From: Mallotus nudiflorus
Taxonomy: Eukaryota > Streptophyta > Magnoliopsida > Malpighiales > Euphorbiaceae
NCBI GenBank assembly: GCA_947683625.1
Contig: CANTUR010000450.1
Coordinates: 124,001-188,000 of the forward strand
Length of the DNA stretch: 64,000 nt
Direction: 5' to 3'
Positions 24,566-37,070 of this stretch are shown one piece after another; position 1 is the stretch's first letter; the number at the start of each line of letters is the position of its first letter. Below the pieces are notes generated by a model that ran no database searches, was not told the origin of the DNA, and saw nothing but the letters and a program-made list of their open reading frames with translations. The translations under genes were made by a program, and so were the position numbers.

Positions 24566-25445
24566 TGTTATGGAGCAGCCAACACACCAAGTTCAAAGAA
24601 TTCAACATGATGAAGATGAGCATGGTCAAGAAGGCAAGGATCAAGTTCAAGAGGTTTTGAGTCCAATCAGCATGCCTCAAAGACCTATAACAAGGTCTCA
24701 ATCTAAGAAGCTTCAAGAAGCCTTAATCCATCATCTATAAGGCTTAGTGAACTTAGCTAGTGAATGTTTACAAGGACACCAAAGCTTTGTGCCAAGTGTA
24801 GCTCAAGTTCAATACAACTTAATTCAAGTCCAAGTTATTAATGGGTTTAATTAAGTATATAATGGGCCTCATTTGTTATGGGCTGGATGAATATGCATGG
24901 GAGAGTTATTTAAGCATTGTTATTTAGGTTTAATTATGTTAAATAAGGGCTGGACGAATTTGTTATTTTAAAAGCCCATTAGTTTTAGTTAGTTTAATTA
25001 TTCTTAAAATAGGAAGTATGCCAAAATTCCTATTTGAGGTCTGATTAGATTAATTTCCTATTTTTGTGATTAGGGTTATTAGTTTTCCTTACTCACTAAG
25101 GAAAACCTTATAAAGGCTATATATATATGCCTTGGATGAATTTTATTATTCAAAATTGAAGTTTTAAAACCTAAAGGTTGTTTTGCTTTTATCTTTGTCT
25201 TCTTGTGTAGAATACATGCTTTAAGGAACATTCAATTAGATTGATCATCTTCTTGTGGAGTGTTTCGAAATTGGAATTTAGAAACGAGTTTTCTTTATTC
25301 TAATTCTTTGATCATCTAAGTAATATGATTTCTAACCATTCTTAGGGGTTGTTGTTGAATTGACTATTGGGGTTTTCAAGTTAATGCTTCGGGGGTTCGA
25401 ATACATAAAGGGGCTCTCAAGCTTATTCTTGGAGGTTCCGTATCA
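24566..25445 (+). repeat. 5' LTR of element D
   Basis: 880 bp, TGTTATGGAGCAGCC...GGTTCCGTATCA. It corresponds to the LTR at 57607-58485 with roughly 3% difference by eye. The first part encodes the pol tail RPITRSQSKKLQEALIHHL. A strong TATA sequence (TATATATATATG) lies at 25118-25129. Confidence 0.9.
25118..25129 (+). promoter_or_regulatory. Putative TATA box in LTR D
   Basis: TATATATATATG, kept at the matching place in the other D LTR (58159-58170). It lies in the middle of the LTR with ~315 bp to the primer site, which is plausible for a U3/R core promoter. No transcript data are available here. Confidence 0.5.
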
Positions 25446-26457
25446 TTTGGTATCAAAGCTTTGGCTCTAGATCAGGTTTTATCTTTTATAATTTTTATTC
25501 TTAATCCTGATTTCTTATGTTTTTCTTATTCTTTTAAAATTGTTCTTATTTTTTTTGTTGTTCATTCTTGTGTTTTGTTCTTTGTTTTTATTTGTTAGTG
25601 TTGATCTTGTTTTTTTTCCTTTAAGCCAGTCAATTATTTTGCATTCTGAAATTTAGATTTGTGTTCCTAGTTGAAAGTTTTTTTTTTTTAAAAAAAAAAT
25701 TAGTGCAAAAAAAAAAAGAAAGAAATTTGAAAAAAAAAGAAGCAAAAAAAAATTCGTGAAAAAAAAGAGAAAGTTATTAGAAAAGGAAGAATTAAGATTC
25801 TTGAGTGACTTATATCCTAATCAGGTCTGATTTGCATTTCCTTCCATTCCTTGCTCATTAAGGAATATTGTTTGAGTGATTAATATCCTCATTAGGTCTG
25901 ATTTAGGTTTCCTAATCCTATTTGGTTTATAATTGACATATCTAACTAGATCTTGTCATATCTTGTATTACTTGTCTATTAAGGATTTTGCATATCTTTA
26001 CAATACTTGCTCATTAAGGAATATTACTTATTGAGGCAGATTTGACTTTTCTTCTTAAAATAACTTCTAAATTCATTTTCATTTCTATTCTAAAAGATCT
26101 TTGTATTTCTTTCACATGTCTTTTGCATCTTTTTGAGTTTTCCTATTTTATTGCTTTTGAATTGTTATTTTTTTTATTAATCGAATTGCCTTAAACTTGT
26201 TTTAAAAATTTCACTTTTGAAAGTTCTACTTGAATATTGCTTCAATCTAATTGATTTGTTCCAAAAGTGTGATTCACCTAAAAACATAAAAGAATTAGCT
26301 TGAGTGGTGAGAGGAAGCCGAGTGAAACATCAAATTGAGTTAAACATGAGTGACCACCCCCATCATTCAAGTGCAAACACGTGAGGGAGTGCTTGTAAGG
26401 ATTTTAAATTATTATTATTATTATTATTATTATTGTTTCTAATATTCTTTTACAACA
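25446..26457 (+). other. Primer-binding site and leader of element D
   Basis: TTTGGTATCAAAGCTTTGG follows the LTR (tRNA-Met primer site). The leader is about 1 kb with T-rich and A-rich runs (25680-25770), the doubled motif (TTAAACATGAGTG at 26339-26352 and AAACACGTGAGGGAGTG at 26375-26391), and an (ATT)n run just before the gag ATG. Much of it matches the leader of gag-only element D' (36497-37070 and 44492-44857). Confidence 0.82.
26407..26435 (+). repeat. ATT microsatellite
   Basis: About nine ATT units in the leader of element D, 22 bp before the gag start codon. Confidence 0.9.
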
Positions 26458-28290
26458 ATGTCAAACCAAGGTGAAAATAAAGGTAAGGGTAAAGTTGATG
26501 AAACTTTGCTACATGAGGCTCAACAAAGGCAATTTGCACGTATGAATACAAATTTTGAGACTATAATGGAGAGATTAAACTGCACGGATACAAGGCTAGG
26601 AGCGGTTAAAAGGGCAATAACACTAAACCGTAATAAGGAAGTAGAAGGCAATGTTGACAATGAGGATGAAGATGAGGCCTATGCAGAAGTAGGAGTACCA
26701 AGAGGTGGAGGTAGACAAGGTCGAGGTAGAGGAAGAGGAAGGTTACAACCGGTTCCATACAATGGAAGAAACCGAGGCAATGAAGATGATGTAGATTGAA
26801 ATTTGGGAAGCATCAAACATAAGATTCCTAACTTTCAAGGTAAATCAGATCTGAAGTCCTATTTACAATGGGAGAAGAAATTGGAGCTTATATTTGATTG
26901 CCATCAATTTAGCGAGGAAAAGAAGGTAAAATTGGCAGTTACTCAATTTTTTGATTATGCTATTGCTTGGTGGGACCATTTGGTGATTAATAGGTGAAGG
27001 AATTTGGAGTACCCAATTGATAATTGGCCTGAGCTCAAGGTTGTAATGAGGAAGCGATTTATGCCAAAACACTATCATAGGGAACTTGTACAAAAACTTC
27101 AAGTTCTTAAACAAGGTAGTAAGAGTGTGGATGATTACCATAAAGAGATGGAGATGCTCATTACTAGGGCTGATATAGATGAAGATGTGGAGATCACTAT
27201 GGCACGCTTCTTGGTTGGTCTAAACAAAGACATATCTGATCGAGTAGATTTACACAAATATGAAGATTTAAAAGAGATGGTGCACATGGCCGTCAAGATA
27301 GAAAGGCAACTCCAAGGAAGAGGAGTGACAAGGTAAAATTCCAAATCCTATTCTAGTTCTAATTTTAATTGGAAAAAGGATGGAAAGAGTGATTATAGGG
27401 GTGGGAATAAGGTTGCTAGAGGGAAGGCAGATTCGATCTCTAAGGACAAAATCAAAACCGATGAGCCTAAAGGGAGAAATAGAGACATTAAGTGTTAGAA
27501 GTGTCAAGGAGTAGGTCATGTGAGCAAAGATTTCCTTAATAAGAGAACTATGACCATAAGGAATAGGGAAATTATGACTGATGAAGAAGAGGGCAATAAT
27601 GAAAGTGATGAGGATGAGTTGCCTGAATTGGAAAGTTGTAGTGATGGGGGTATAGAGGAGCCAATCAAAGGTGACATGCTAGTTACAAGGCGTGCTCTTA
27701 GTACTCAAATAAAGGAAGATTGCATTGAAGAGCAACGAGACAACTTATTCCATACAAGGTGTCATATGCAAGGCAAGGCATGTCTTATGATTATTGATGG
27801 AGGGAGTTGCACCAATGCAGTGAGCTCATTCTTAATTAGTAGATTGGGGTTGTCTACTATACCACACCCACGGCCATAAAAACTTCAATGGCTTAATGAT
27901 TGTGGTGAGGTCAAGGTAAATAGACAATCTATTATTTCCTTTTCAATTGGTAAATATCATGATGAGCAATTGTGTGATGTAGTTCCTATGCATGTTGGAG
28001 ATATTTTGCTTGGTAGACCATGGCAATTTGATAGAAAGACCAAGCATGATGGGTACCTCAATCGGTATCACTTTATCAAGGATGGGTGCAAGATCATATT
28101 AACACCGCTTTCTTCAAAGGAGGTGTATGAAGACCAATGTAAAATGGAAAGAATGAGAGTGGAGGCTGAAAAGAAAGAAAAAGAGAGTAAGAAAAATTCT
28201 TTAGAGAGTGAAAAGAAAGAGGGAAAAACAAAAGAAGAGATTCAACCTAGAGAGAAAAAAGAAAAGAATTTGAGTTTAATAGCAGGACAA
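26458..28290 (+). pseudogene. Gag-protease pseudogene of element D
   Basis: Starts at the ATG at 26458 (MSNQGENKGKGKVDE), with a charged N-terminal helix and an RG-rich stretch (GGRQGRGRGRGR). The Gag core follows (LGSIKHKIPNFQGKSD, AIAWWDHL, RELVQKLQVLKQGSKS, FLVGLNKDIS). In-frame stops lie at about 26797, 26995, 27334, 27496 and 27877, all in one otherwise continuous frame. The zinc knuckle is broken: its second Cys is preceded by a stop and the last Cys is Phe (CQGVGHVSKDF). PR keeps DGGSCTN in place of the usual D-S/T-G, then ILLGRPWQFD. A lysine/glutamate-rich tail ends the domain. Continuous frame with stops only, so it decayed by point mutation. Confidence 0.87.
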
Positions 28291-28439
28291 GTGAGGTTAG
28301 ATAGGCTTTGTATGCTAATCGGCCTATATTTGTACTTTTGTACAAAGGGGCTTATTTGGCAACTAATGAACTTAACCCATCTTTACCTAGTGTGTTTGTT
28401 GATCTTTTGCAGGAATTCAAAGTTATGTTTCCCAAAGAG

Positions 28440-28686
28440 AATCCTAGTGGATTACCCCCAATTAGAGGCATAGAACATTAAATTGACTTCATTCCTAGGG
28501 CAGCTATACCCAATCGACCAGCATATAGAGCAAATCCAAGAGAAACAAAGGAGATCCAAACACAAGTGGAGGAGTTGCTAGCTAAAGGGTATGTGAGGGA
28601 AAGTCTTAGTCCTTGTTTGGTTCCTATCATTCTTGTGCCAAAGAAGGATGGAACATGGAGGATGTGTGTGGATTGCAGAGCCATCA
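28440..28686 (+). pseudogene. Start of the RT gene of element D, truncated
   Basis: Encodes the beginning of RT: the FIPRAAIPNRPAY region, then VEELLAKGYVRESLSPC, LVPKKDGTWRMCVDCRAIN. The gene ends there where satellite starts at 28687. Finger-domain residues only; the catalytic YxDD box is not included. A frame change relative to the protease region lies near 28300-28460. Confidence 0.85.
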
Positions 28687-30245
28687 ATGTGCACAAATGG
28701 TTTTCAACATGTCATCCAATGTTACAATTGAATTTCACCTTACTAAGTACATAATCTACCATGCTAAACTCCTGAATATAATTGACATAATTGAATGCAT
28801 AGTTTGTGTACGTTTGCGCATGTTAGAACATAAATTGTGAACTCATGCAAATTTGCGCGTAATGGTTTTGAACATGTTATCCATTATTCTAATTGAATAT
28901 TGAATATCCTAAAATCATATTCCAAAATTCCAAACTCATAAATCAAATTAATTTAATTGAATGCACAATTTGTGCACATTTATGAATGTTTGAACCCAAA
29001 ACCTGAACTCATGCAAATTTATGTACAAATGGTTTTCAACAGGTTATCCAAAGTACCAATTGCATATTCATAATACTAGGTACATATTCTACCATGATAA
29101 ACTTGTTAATACAACTGAAATAATTGAATGCACAATTTGTGCACAATTGAAAATGTTTGAACCCAAAACCTCAACTTGTGCAAATTTATGCACAAATGGT
29201 TTTCAACATGTTATCCAATTTTTCAATTCAAAATTCACCTTACTAAGTAAATATTCTACCATGCTAAACTCCTGAATATAATTGACTTAATTGAATGCAC
29301 ATTTGGGCATGTTAAAATGCAAATTGTGAACTCATGCAAATTTGCACATAATGGTTTTGAACATGTTATCCATTGTTCTGATTGCATATTGAATATCCCA
29401 AAATCATATTCCAATATTCCAAACTCATAAATCAAATTGATTTAATTGAATGCATAATTTATGCACATTTGTGAATGTTTGAACCCAAAACCTGAAGTCG
29501 TGGAAATTTATGCACAAATGGTTTTTAACATGTTATCCAAAGTACCAATTGCAAATTTATAATACTAATTATGTATTCTACCATGCTAAAATTATGAATA
29601 TAACTGAAATAATTGAATGCACAATTTATGCACATTTGTGCTTGTTTGAATGAAAAAATAGAACTCGTGCAAATATGTGCACAAATGGTTTTTAACAAGT
29701 TATCCAATGCTCCAATTAAATATTCACTATACTAAAAACATATGCTATGATGCTAAACTTCTGAATATAATTGACTTAATTGAAAGCATATTTTGTGCAT
29801 GTTTGCGCATGTTAGAACTCAAAATATGAACTCATGCAAATTCGCGCATAATGGTTTTGAACATGTTATACATTGTTCCAATTGCATATTGAATATTCAA
29901 AATCATATTCTTGCATTCCAAATTCATAAATCAAATTGATTTAATTGAATGCATAATTTGTGCACATTTGCGAATGTTTGAACCCAAGACCTCAACTTGT
30001 GCAAATTTATGCACAAATAGCATTCAGCATGTTATACATAAACTCCTGAATATAATTGGCTTAATTTTATGCACATTTTGTGCACGTTTGCGCATGTTAG
30101 AGCGCAAATTGTGAACTCATGCACACTTGATCATAATGGTTTAGAAAAAGTTATCCATTGTTCCTATTGCATATTGAATATTCAAAATCATATTCCAACA
30201 TTCCAAACTCATAAATAAAATTGATTTAATTGAATGCACAATTTG
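28687..30245 (+). repeat. Satellite array, right copy of the inverted duplication (part 1)
   Basis: Forward-oriented monomers that mirror 12866-14403. Shared private variants include the ATGTCATCC word (28710 versus 14373 inverted) and a CATAGTTTGTGTACG variant (28796 versus ~14300). A deletion junction matching the one at 13070 is at about 30040. Confidence 0.9.
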
Positions 30246-30617
30246 TGATACGAACCCTACCTATAACAGAGATAGAACGCGCATCCAACTTTGAATATTA
30301 GCCCAAGGATCATCAAGGATAGTTGTGTTAATAAAGCTAAACCCTTTGCTTATTAAATTGAAGCAAGATACTTAGCTATTATAAGATGAACAATCACACA
30401 ATTCTAAGTCTAATCTAACATAGCAATTGTAATGAAAGGTAGAAGTGAAACAATTCAAGTAAACTTGCAAAGCTTCAAAAGAATAAAGTTTAAGGAAAAA
30501 CCTCACTTTTAATATTTCAATGCTTGTTTGAACTTCTTTGTCCTTGATCTTGTCATTGGTCCCTCATAATGCAATGGATCACTTGGTTTGATGGGCTTGC
30601 TTAGCTTGGTTGCATCA
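30246..30617 (-). mobile_element. Solo LTR of short family B, right copy
   Basis: 372 bp in minus orientation, with a perfect 5-bp target duplication ATTTG (30241-30245 and 30618-30622). It lies at the same satellite position as 12494-12865, inverted, and differs from it at about 11 sites by eye. The sense start encodes GPMTRSRTKKFKQALKY. Confidence 0.92.
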
Positions 30618-33600
30618 ATTTGTGCACATTTGCGAATCTTTAAACCCAAAACCTGAACCCGTGCAAATTTATGCAGAAATGGTTTTCAACATGTTATACA
30701 AAGTACCAATTGCATATTCATAAGACTAAGTGCGTATTCTACCATGCTAAACTTATGAATATAACTGAAATAATTGAATGCACAATTGTACACATTTGCG
30801 CTTGTTCGAAAGAAAAACTTGAACTCATGCAAATTTGTGCGCAAATGGTTTTCAAAATGTTATCCAATGTTCCAATTGCATTTTCACCATACTAAGTACA
30901 TATTCTACCATGCCAAACTCCTGAATATAATTGACATAATTGAATGCACAGTTTGTGCATATTTATGCATGTTAGAACGCAAATTGTGAACTCAACCAAA
31001 TTTGCGCATAATAGTTTTCAACATGCTATCCATTGCAAAAATTTCATATTGAATATCCTAAAATCATATTCCAACATTCCAAATTCATAAATCAAATTGA
31101 TTTAATTGAATGCATAATTTCTTCACATTTGTGAATGTTTGAAACCAAAACTAGAACTCGTGCAAATTTACACACAAATGGTTATCAACATGTTATCCAA
31201 AGTACCAATTGCATATTCATAATACTAAGTACATACTCTGCTATGCTAAACTTGTGAATACAACTGAAATAATTGAATCCACAATTTATGCACATTTGCG
31301 CTTATTTGAACACAAAACCTTAACTTGTGCAAATTTAGGCACAAATGGTTTTCAACATGTTATCCAAAGTACCAATTGCATATTCATAATACTAAGTAAA
31401 TATTCTACCATGCTAAACTTGTGAATATAACCAAAATAATTGAATGCACAATTTGTGCACATTTGCGATTGTTTGAATGCAAAACTTGAACTCGTGCAAA
31501 TTTGTGCACAAATGGTTTTCAACATGTTATCCAATGTTCCAATTGCATTTTCACCATTCTAAGTACATATTCTACCTTTCTAAACTTCATAATATAATTG
31601 ACATAATTGAATGCACAATTTGTGCACATTTGCGCATGTTATAATGCAAATTGTGAACTCATGCAAATTTGCGCATAATGGTTTTGAACAAGTTACCCAT
31701 TGTTAAAATTACATATTGAATATTCTAAAATCATATTCCAACATTCCATACTCATAAATAATATTTATTTAAATGAATACATAATTTGTGCACATTTACG
31801 AATGCTTGGGACCAAAACTTGAACTCCTGCAAATTTATTCATAAATGGTTTTCAATATGTTATCCAAAGTAGAAATTACATATTCATAATACTAAGTACA
31901 TATTCTACCATGCTAAACTTGTGAATATAACAAAAATAATTTAATGCACAATTTGTGCACATTTGTGCTTGTTTGAATGCAAAACTTGAGCTCTTGCAAA
32001 TTTGTGTGCAAATGGTTTTCAACATGTTATCCAATGTTCCAGTTGCATATTCACCATACTAAATCCAATGTTCTAATTGAATATTCACCATAATAAGTAC
32101 ATATTCTACCATGCTAAACTCCTGAATATAATTGACTTAATTGAATTCAGAATTTGTGCATATTTTTACGCATGTTAGACCATAAATTGTGGGCTCATGC
32201 AAATTTTGTGCACAATAGTTTTGAACATGTTATCCATTGTACCAATTGCATATTGAATATTCTGAAATCATATTCCAACATTCAAAACTCATAAATAAAA
32301 TTGATTTAATTGAATGCACAATTTGTGCACATTTTGCAGATGTTTGAACCCAAAACCTGAACTCGTGCAAATTTAAGAACAATTGGTTTTCAACATGTTA
32401 TCTAAAGTACTAATTACATATTCATAATAATAAGTACCAATTGTACCATGCTGAACTTGTTAATACAACTGAAATAATGGAATCCACAATTTGTGCACAT
32501 TTGAAAATGTTTGAACCCAAAACCTCAACTTGTACAAATTTTTGCACAAATGGTTTTCAACATGTTATCCAATGTTCCAATTGAATATTCACCATACTAA
32601 GTAGATATTCTACCATGCTAAACTCCTGAATATAATTGACTTAATTGAATGCACATTTTATGCACGTTTGTGCATGTTAGAATGCAAAAATGTGAACTCA
32701 TGGAAATTTGTGCATAATGGTTTTGAACACATTATCCATTGTCCCAATTGCATATTGAATATCCAAAAATAATATTCCAACATTTCAAACTCATAAATCA
32801 AATTAATTTAATTGAATGTACAATTTATGCACATTTGCAAATGTTTGAACCCAAAACCTGAACTCATGCAAATTTATGCACAAATGGTTTTCAACATGTT
32901 ATCCAAAGTACCAATTGCATATTATTAATAATAAGTACATATTATACCATGCTAAACTTGTTAATATAACTGAAATAATTGAATGCACAATTTGTGCACA
33001 TTTGCGTTTATTTGAATAAAAAAATTAAACTCATGCAAATATGTGCACAAATGGTTTTCAACATGTTATCCGATGTTCCAATTGAAGATTCACCATACTA
33101 ACTATATATTCTACCAAGCTAAACTCCTGAATATAATTGACTTAATTGAAAGCATATTTTGTGCACGTTGCACATGTTAGAACACAAATTGTGAACTCAT
33201 GTAAATTTGCGCACAATGGTTTTGAATTTGCTATCTATTGTTGCAATTGCATATTGAATATTCAAAATCATATTCCAGCATTCCAAACTCATAAATCAAA
33301 TTGATTTAATTGAATGCAAAATTTTTGCACATTTGTGAATGTTTGAACCCAAAACCTGAATTCGTGCAAATGTATGCACAAATGGTTTTTAGCATGTTAT
33401 ACATAAACTCCTGAATATAATTTACTCAATTGAATGCACATTTTCTGCACGTTTACGCATGTTTGAACGCAAATTGTGAGGTCATTAAAATTTGCACATA
33501 ATGGTTTTAAACATGTAATCCATTATTCTAATTGCATATTGAATATTCAAAATCAAATTCTAACGTTCGAAGCTCATAAATCAAATTGATTTAATTGAAT

Positions 33601-34468
33601 GCACTATTTGTGTACATTTGTGAATGTTTGAACCCAAAACCTGAACTCGCGCAAATTTATGTATAAATGGTTTTCAACATGTTATACAAAATACCAATTG
33701 CATATTCATAATGTTAAGAATGTATTCTACCATGCTAAACTTGTGAATATAACTAAAATAATTGAATGCACATTTGCGCTTATTTGAACGCAAAACTTGA
33801 ACTCGTGCAAATTTGTGTGCAAATAGTTTTCAACATGTTATCCAATTTTCCAATTGCAATTTCACCATACTAAGTAAATTTTCTACCATGCCAAACTCCT
33901 GAATATAATTGACTTAATTTAATGCCCATTTTGTGCACGTTTGCGCATGTTAGAACACAAAACTTGAACTCGTGTAAATTTGTGCACAAATGGTTTTCAA
34001 CATGTTATCCAATGTTCCAATTGCATATTCACCATAATAAGTACATATTCTATCATGTTGAGCTCTAGAATATAATTGACATATTTGAATGCACAGCTTG
34101 TACATGTTTGTGCATGTTAGAAAACAAATTCTGAATTCATGCAAATTTATGCATAATCATTTTGAACATGTTATCCATTGTTCCAATTGTATATTGAATA
34201 TCCTAAAATCATATTCCAACTTTCCAAAATCATAAATCAAATTTATTTAAATGAATGCACATTTTGTGAACATTTGTGAATGTTATAACATAAATTTTGA
34301 ACTCATACAAATTTGCGCATAATGGTTTTGAACATGTTATCAATTATTCCAATTGCATGTTGAATATTCAATATCATATTCGAATATTCCAAACTCATAA
34401 ATCAAATTGATTTAATTGAATGCACAATTTCTGCACATTTACAAATGTTTGAACCCAAAATCTGAACT
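30618..34468 (+). repeat. Satellite array, forward orientation
   Basis: Up to about 32210 it is the inverted partner of 10904-12493. Beyond that it is ordinary array. A local partial duplication (about 43 bp) of a type I monomer lies at 32045-32100. Another deletion junction (GTTATACATAAACTCCTG) is at about 33400. The array ends in a type III monomer at 34468. Confidence 0.92.
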
Positions 34469-35338
34469 TGATACGGAACCTCCAAGAATAAGCTTAAGAA
34501 CCCCTTTATGTATTCGAACCCCTGAAGCATTAACTTGAAAACCCCTAATAGTCAATTCAGCAATAACCCCTAAGAATGGTTAGAAATCAGATTACTTAGA
34601 TGATCAAAGAACAAGAATAAAGAAAACTCATTTCTAAATTCCAATTTTAAAGCCCTCCACAAGAAGATGATCAATCTACTTGAATTTTCCTTAAAGCATG
34701 TATTCTACACAAGAACACAAAGATAAAAGCAAAACAGCCTTTAGGTTTTAAAACTTCAATTCTCAATAATAATCTTCCAAAGTTACATAAAATAATACCT
34801 TTATATAGGCTTAAAGAAACCCTAAATAAAAACTAATTAATATCCTAACTAAAAAAGAAAATAAAATCCTTCTTAAACAAGAAAATATAATTCTACCTAA
34901 ATAATAAAATATAATCCTGATTACATTCTGATTAACATATACAACACGTTGTTGTGCACGTTTCATCATAATTAAACCCGAATTGATGGAAACCCAAAAA
35001 ACAAAAGTTATAGCCCTTGATGTAAGCTTTAAGAATCATCTTGAATCACTACATTTGGATTTATATTGAGTGAGATAAAGCCCATTTACTGATGTATATT
35101 CAGTCTGCCTAGTATTATACACAACTTGATAATATTTCATAATTTTAGCCCATGAAGACGATTGAATTAACTCCAACTTTCTTCATCAAAGTTATAGCAC
35201 TATGTGTCAGATTTCTATAGAATTTTGAATTACCTCAATCCAACATCTTTAGGGAAATATATAACCAAAACACTAAAGTAGGCTACCAAATGACAAATTG
35301 ATAAAAATTAAATCTTGGATTGCATTAGGATCATATCA
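34469..35338 (-). repeat. 3' LTR of element D'
   Basis: 870 bp, sense TGATATGATCC...GGTTCCGTATCA. It keeps a segment of about 64 bp that is deleted from the 5' LTR. A GCCTATATAAAGG promoter-like motif (sense) is at about 34798-34810. Confidence 0.9.
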
Positions 35339-35351
35339 TTCCCTTCCTCTT
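35339..35351 (-). other. Polypurine tract of element D'
   Basis: Sense AAGAGGAAGGGAA immediately before the 3' LTR. Confidence 0.82.
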
Positions 35352-36496
35352 AAAGATGATTCGTCCTCGAATTAGCCCCAAGTTCTGAAGTTGGTATATT
35401 CCAACATCCTCCAGGATAAAAAACTAACATTTTGGTTGAAAAGTTTTCCTTCACAACATGCATCATATCACTTATTTTCTGAATGAAGTATGTCATCATG
35501 GTAAACTTGCTCAAAATAACAAAACTAGACAATTGATTATGAATTTGGTTAGTGATAAACAAAACATCCTTGTACATAGGTACAAGTATAGGTTGACTTA
35601 TATCACTCATTTTTGCACACACATTAATATTCTTTTCACTTATGTCTAGCTTGTTTTCTCTCACCAAGTGTTTCCCATTTTTCTCATTTTTCTTACTCAA
35701 CTCATTTTCAACACGTAGCTCACTTTCTTCTTTTATCTTAACTTCATTGGTTTCCATCCCCAAAGTATTCCTAAATAAAGATGGAAACTCTTTACTATGT
35801 TGATTAATGCATGGGTCTTCAAAAGTTGTCTTCGATGGTGAGGTTTCAACTTGGCACTCCTCCTCCTTACTCTTCACTTCAACTTATTGCTCAACCACTT
35901 CAATGACTTTCACACTTTCTCTCTTCTTAGAATTACACACTATTATTTTCTCAAAAACACTCACTATCTTTTCATACTCCAAAGCATATTTAATTATTAC
36001 CTTCAAAGATATAGAAGGTTCAAATTGTACATCCATCTCCAATCTCTTAGCAATCTCATGCTTAAGCCCACTGATAAATTTTGTAACCTGCCACATTTTG
36101 AAAACATATGTATCACTTGCTATTACAAACAACTTAAACTTTTTAATATATTCATCAACACACATTTTATCATATTGTTTAAGCCTTTGCAATTTAACAT
36201 AGAATTTATCCCTAACATCTTGAGAAATAAAATGCCTAGTCATATACTTTTTCATTACTTCCTAATTTCTAACCTCACTATACCCATTCATTCTCCTTAA
36301 CAATATCAAATCTTCCCACCACATAGCAGCATGACCAAAAAAATTTATGAGAAGCAATTTCGCACTTTTGGAAATCATAATATATTTTAAGAGAATCAAA
36401 TATCTCTTCCATTTGTTGCACCCATTTCAAGTAAACATAAGGATCTTTTCTACCATGAAAATAAGGTATGTCCATAATTTCCATTTGGTTTGACAT
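35350..36496 (-). pseudogene. Gag-type frame of element D' with fused pol remnants
   Basis: Begins at the ATG at 36496 (MSNQMEIMDIPYFHGRKD, YVYLKWVQQMEEIF), a divergent Gag shared with 2702-3511. A frameshift and a stop lie near 36250-36280. The core continues as MKKYMTRHFISQDVRDKF, VDEYIKKFKLF and FISGLKHEI to a stop at 35881. The next 175 open codons are acidic and then contain AKMSD...LVPMYKD, which resembles the PR-RT linker of element C; FVILSKFTMMTYFI, which resembles the integrase core (FVVVDRFSKMAHFI); and GANSRTNHL, which resembles the pol end next to the polypurine tract. I infer an in-frame internal deletion of a full element. No zinc knuckle, PR or RT. Confidence 0.72.
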
Positions 36497-37070
36497 TGCT
36501 ATGAAAAAAATAAAGAAAAATAATTAAAGGACCTCACAAGCACTCCCTCACGTGTTTGCAATCACATGATGGGGATGGTCACTCGTGTTTAACTAAAAAA
36601 AAAATTCACTCATGGGGTTTCCTCACACCACTCGAGCTAATTTCTTTTATGTTCTTAAGTGAATCACACTTTGAGAACAATTCAAATAGTTTGAAGCAAT
36701 TCAAGTAGAATTTCAAAACTGAAATTTGCAAAACATGTTTGAAGCAATTCATTCACAAGAAAAAAAAAAGACAATTCAGAAGCAATAAATTAGGAAAACT
36801 CAAATAGATGCAAAAGACATGTGAAAGAGATTAAAAGATCTTCTAGAATAGAAAAGAAAATGAATTTAGAAGTTATTTTAAGAAGAAAAGTCAAATCTGC
36901 CTCAATAAGTAATATTCCTTAATGAGCAAGTATTGCAAAGATATGTAAAATCCTTAATAGACAAGGAATACAAGATATGACAAGATCTAGTTAGATATGT
37001 CAATTAGAAACCAAATAGGATTAGGAAATCTAAATCAGACATGATGAGGATATTAATCACTTAAACAATA
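36497..37070 (-). other. Leader of element D', 3' part
   Basis: Contains the doubled motif at 36580-36594 and 36541-36560 just before gag. The leader is interrupted at 37070 by element E and resumes at 44492, continuing to a TTTGGTATCAGAGC primer site that ends at 44857. Confidence 0.82.

Larger units (their letters stand above)
24566..28686 (+). mobile_element. Element D, CRM-type Gypsy element truncated in RT
   Basis: Plus-strand element with 5' LTR, primer site, long leader, gag, PR and the start of RT. It stops at 28686 in codons for CRAIN of RT and switches to forward satellite. The rest of RT, IN and the 3' LTR are missing. It starts directly in the U3 side of LTR B, probably by insertion, but the loss of its right end means no target duplication can be checked. 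A related 3' half with the same LTR is in element G. Confidence 0.87.

Noticed and set aside
35807..36300. Plus-strand open frames of 131 and 149 codons opposite the gag of D'
   Set aside because: They are the antisense of a recognisable Gag and are leucine/phenylalanine/histidine-rich, as expected from reading A-rich coding sequence backwards.
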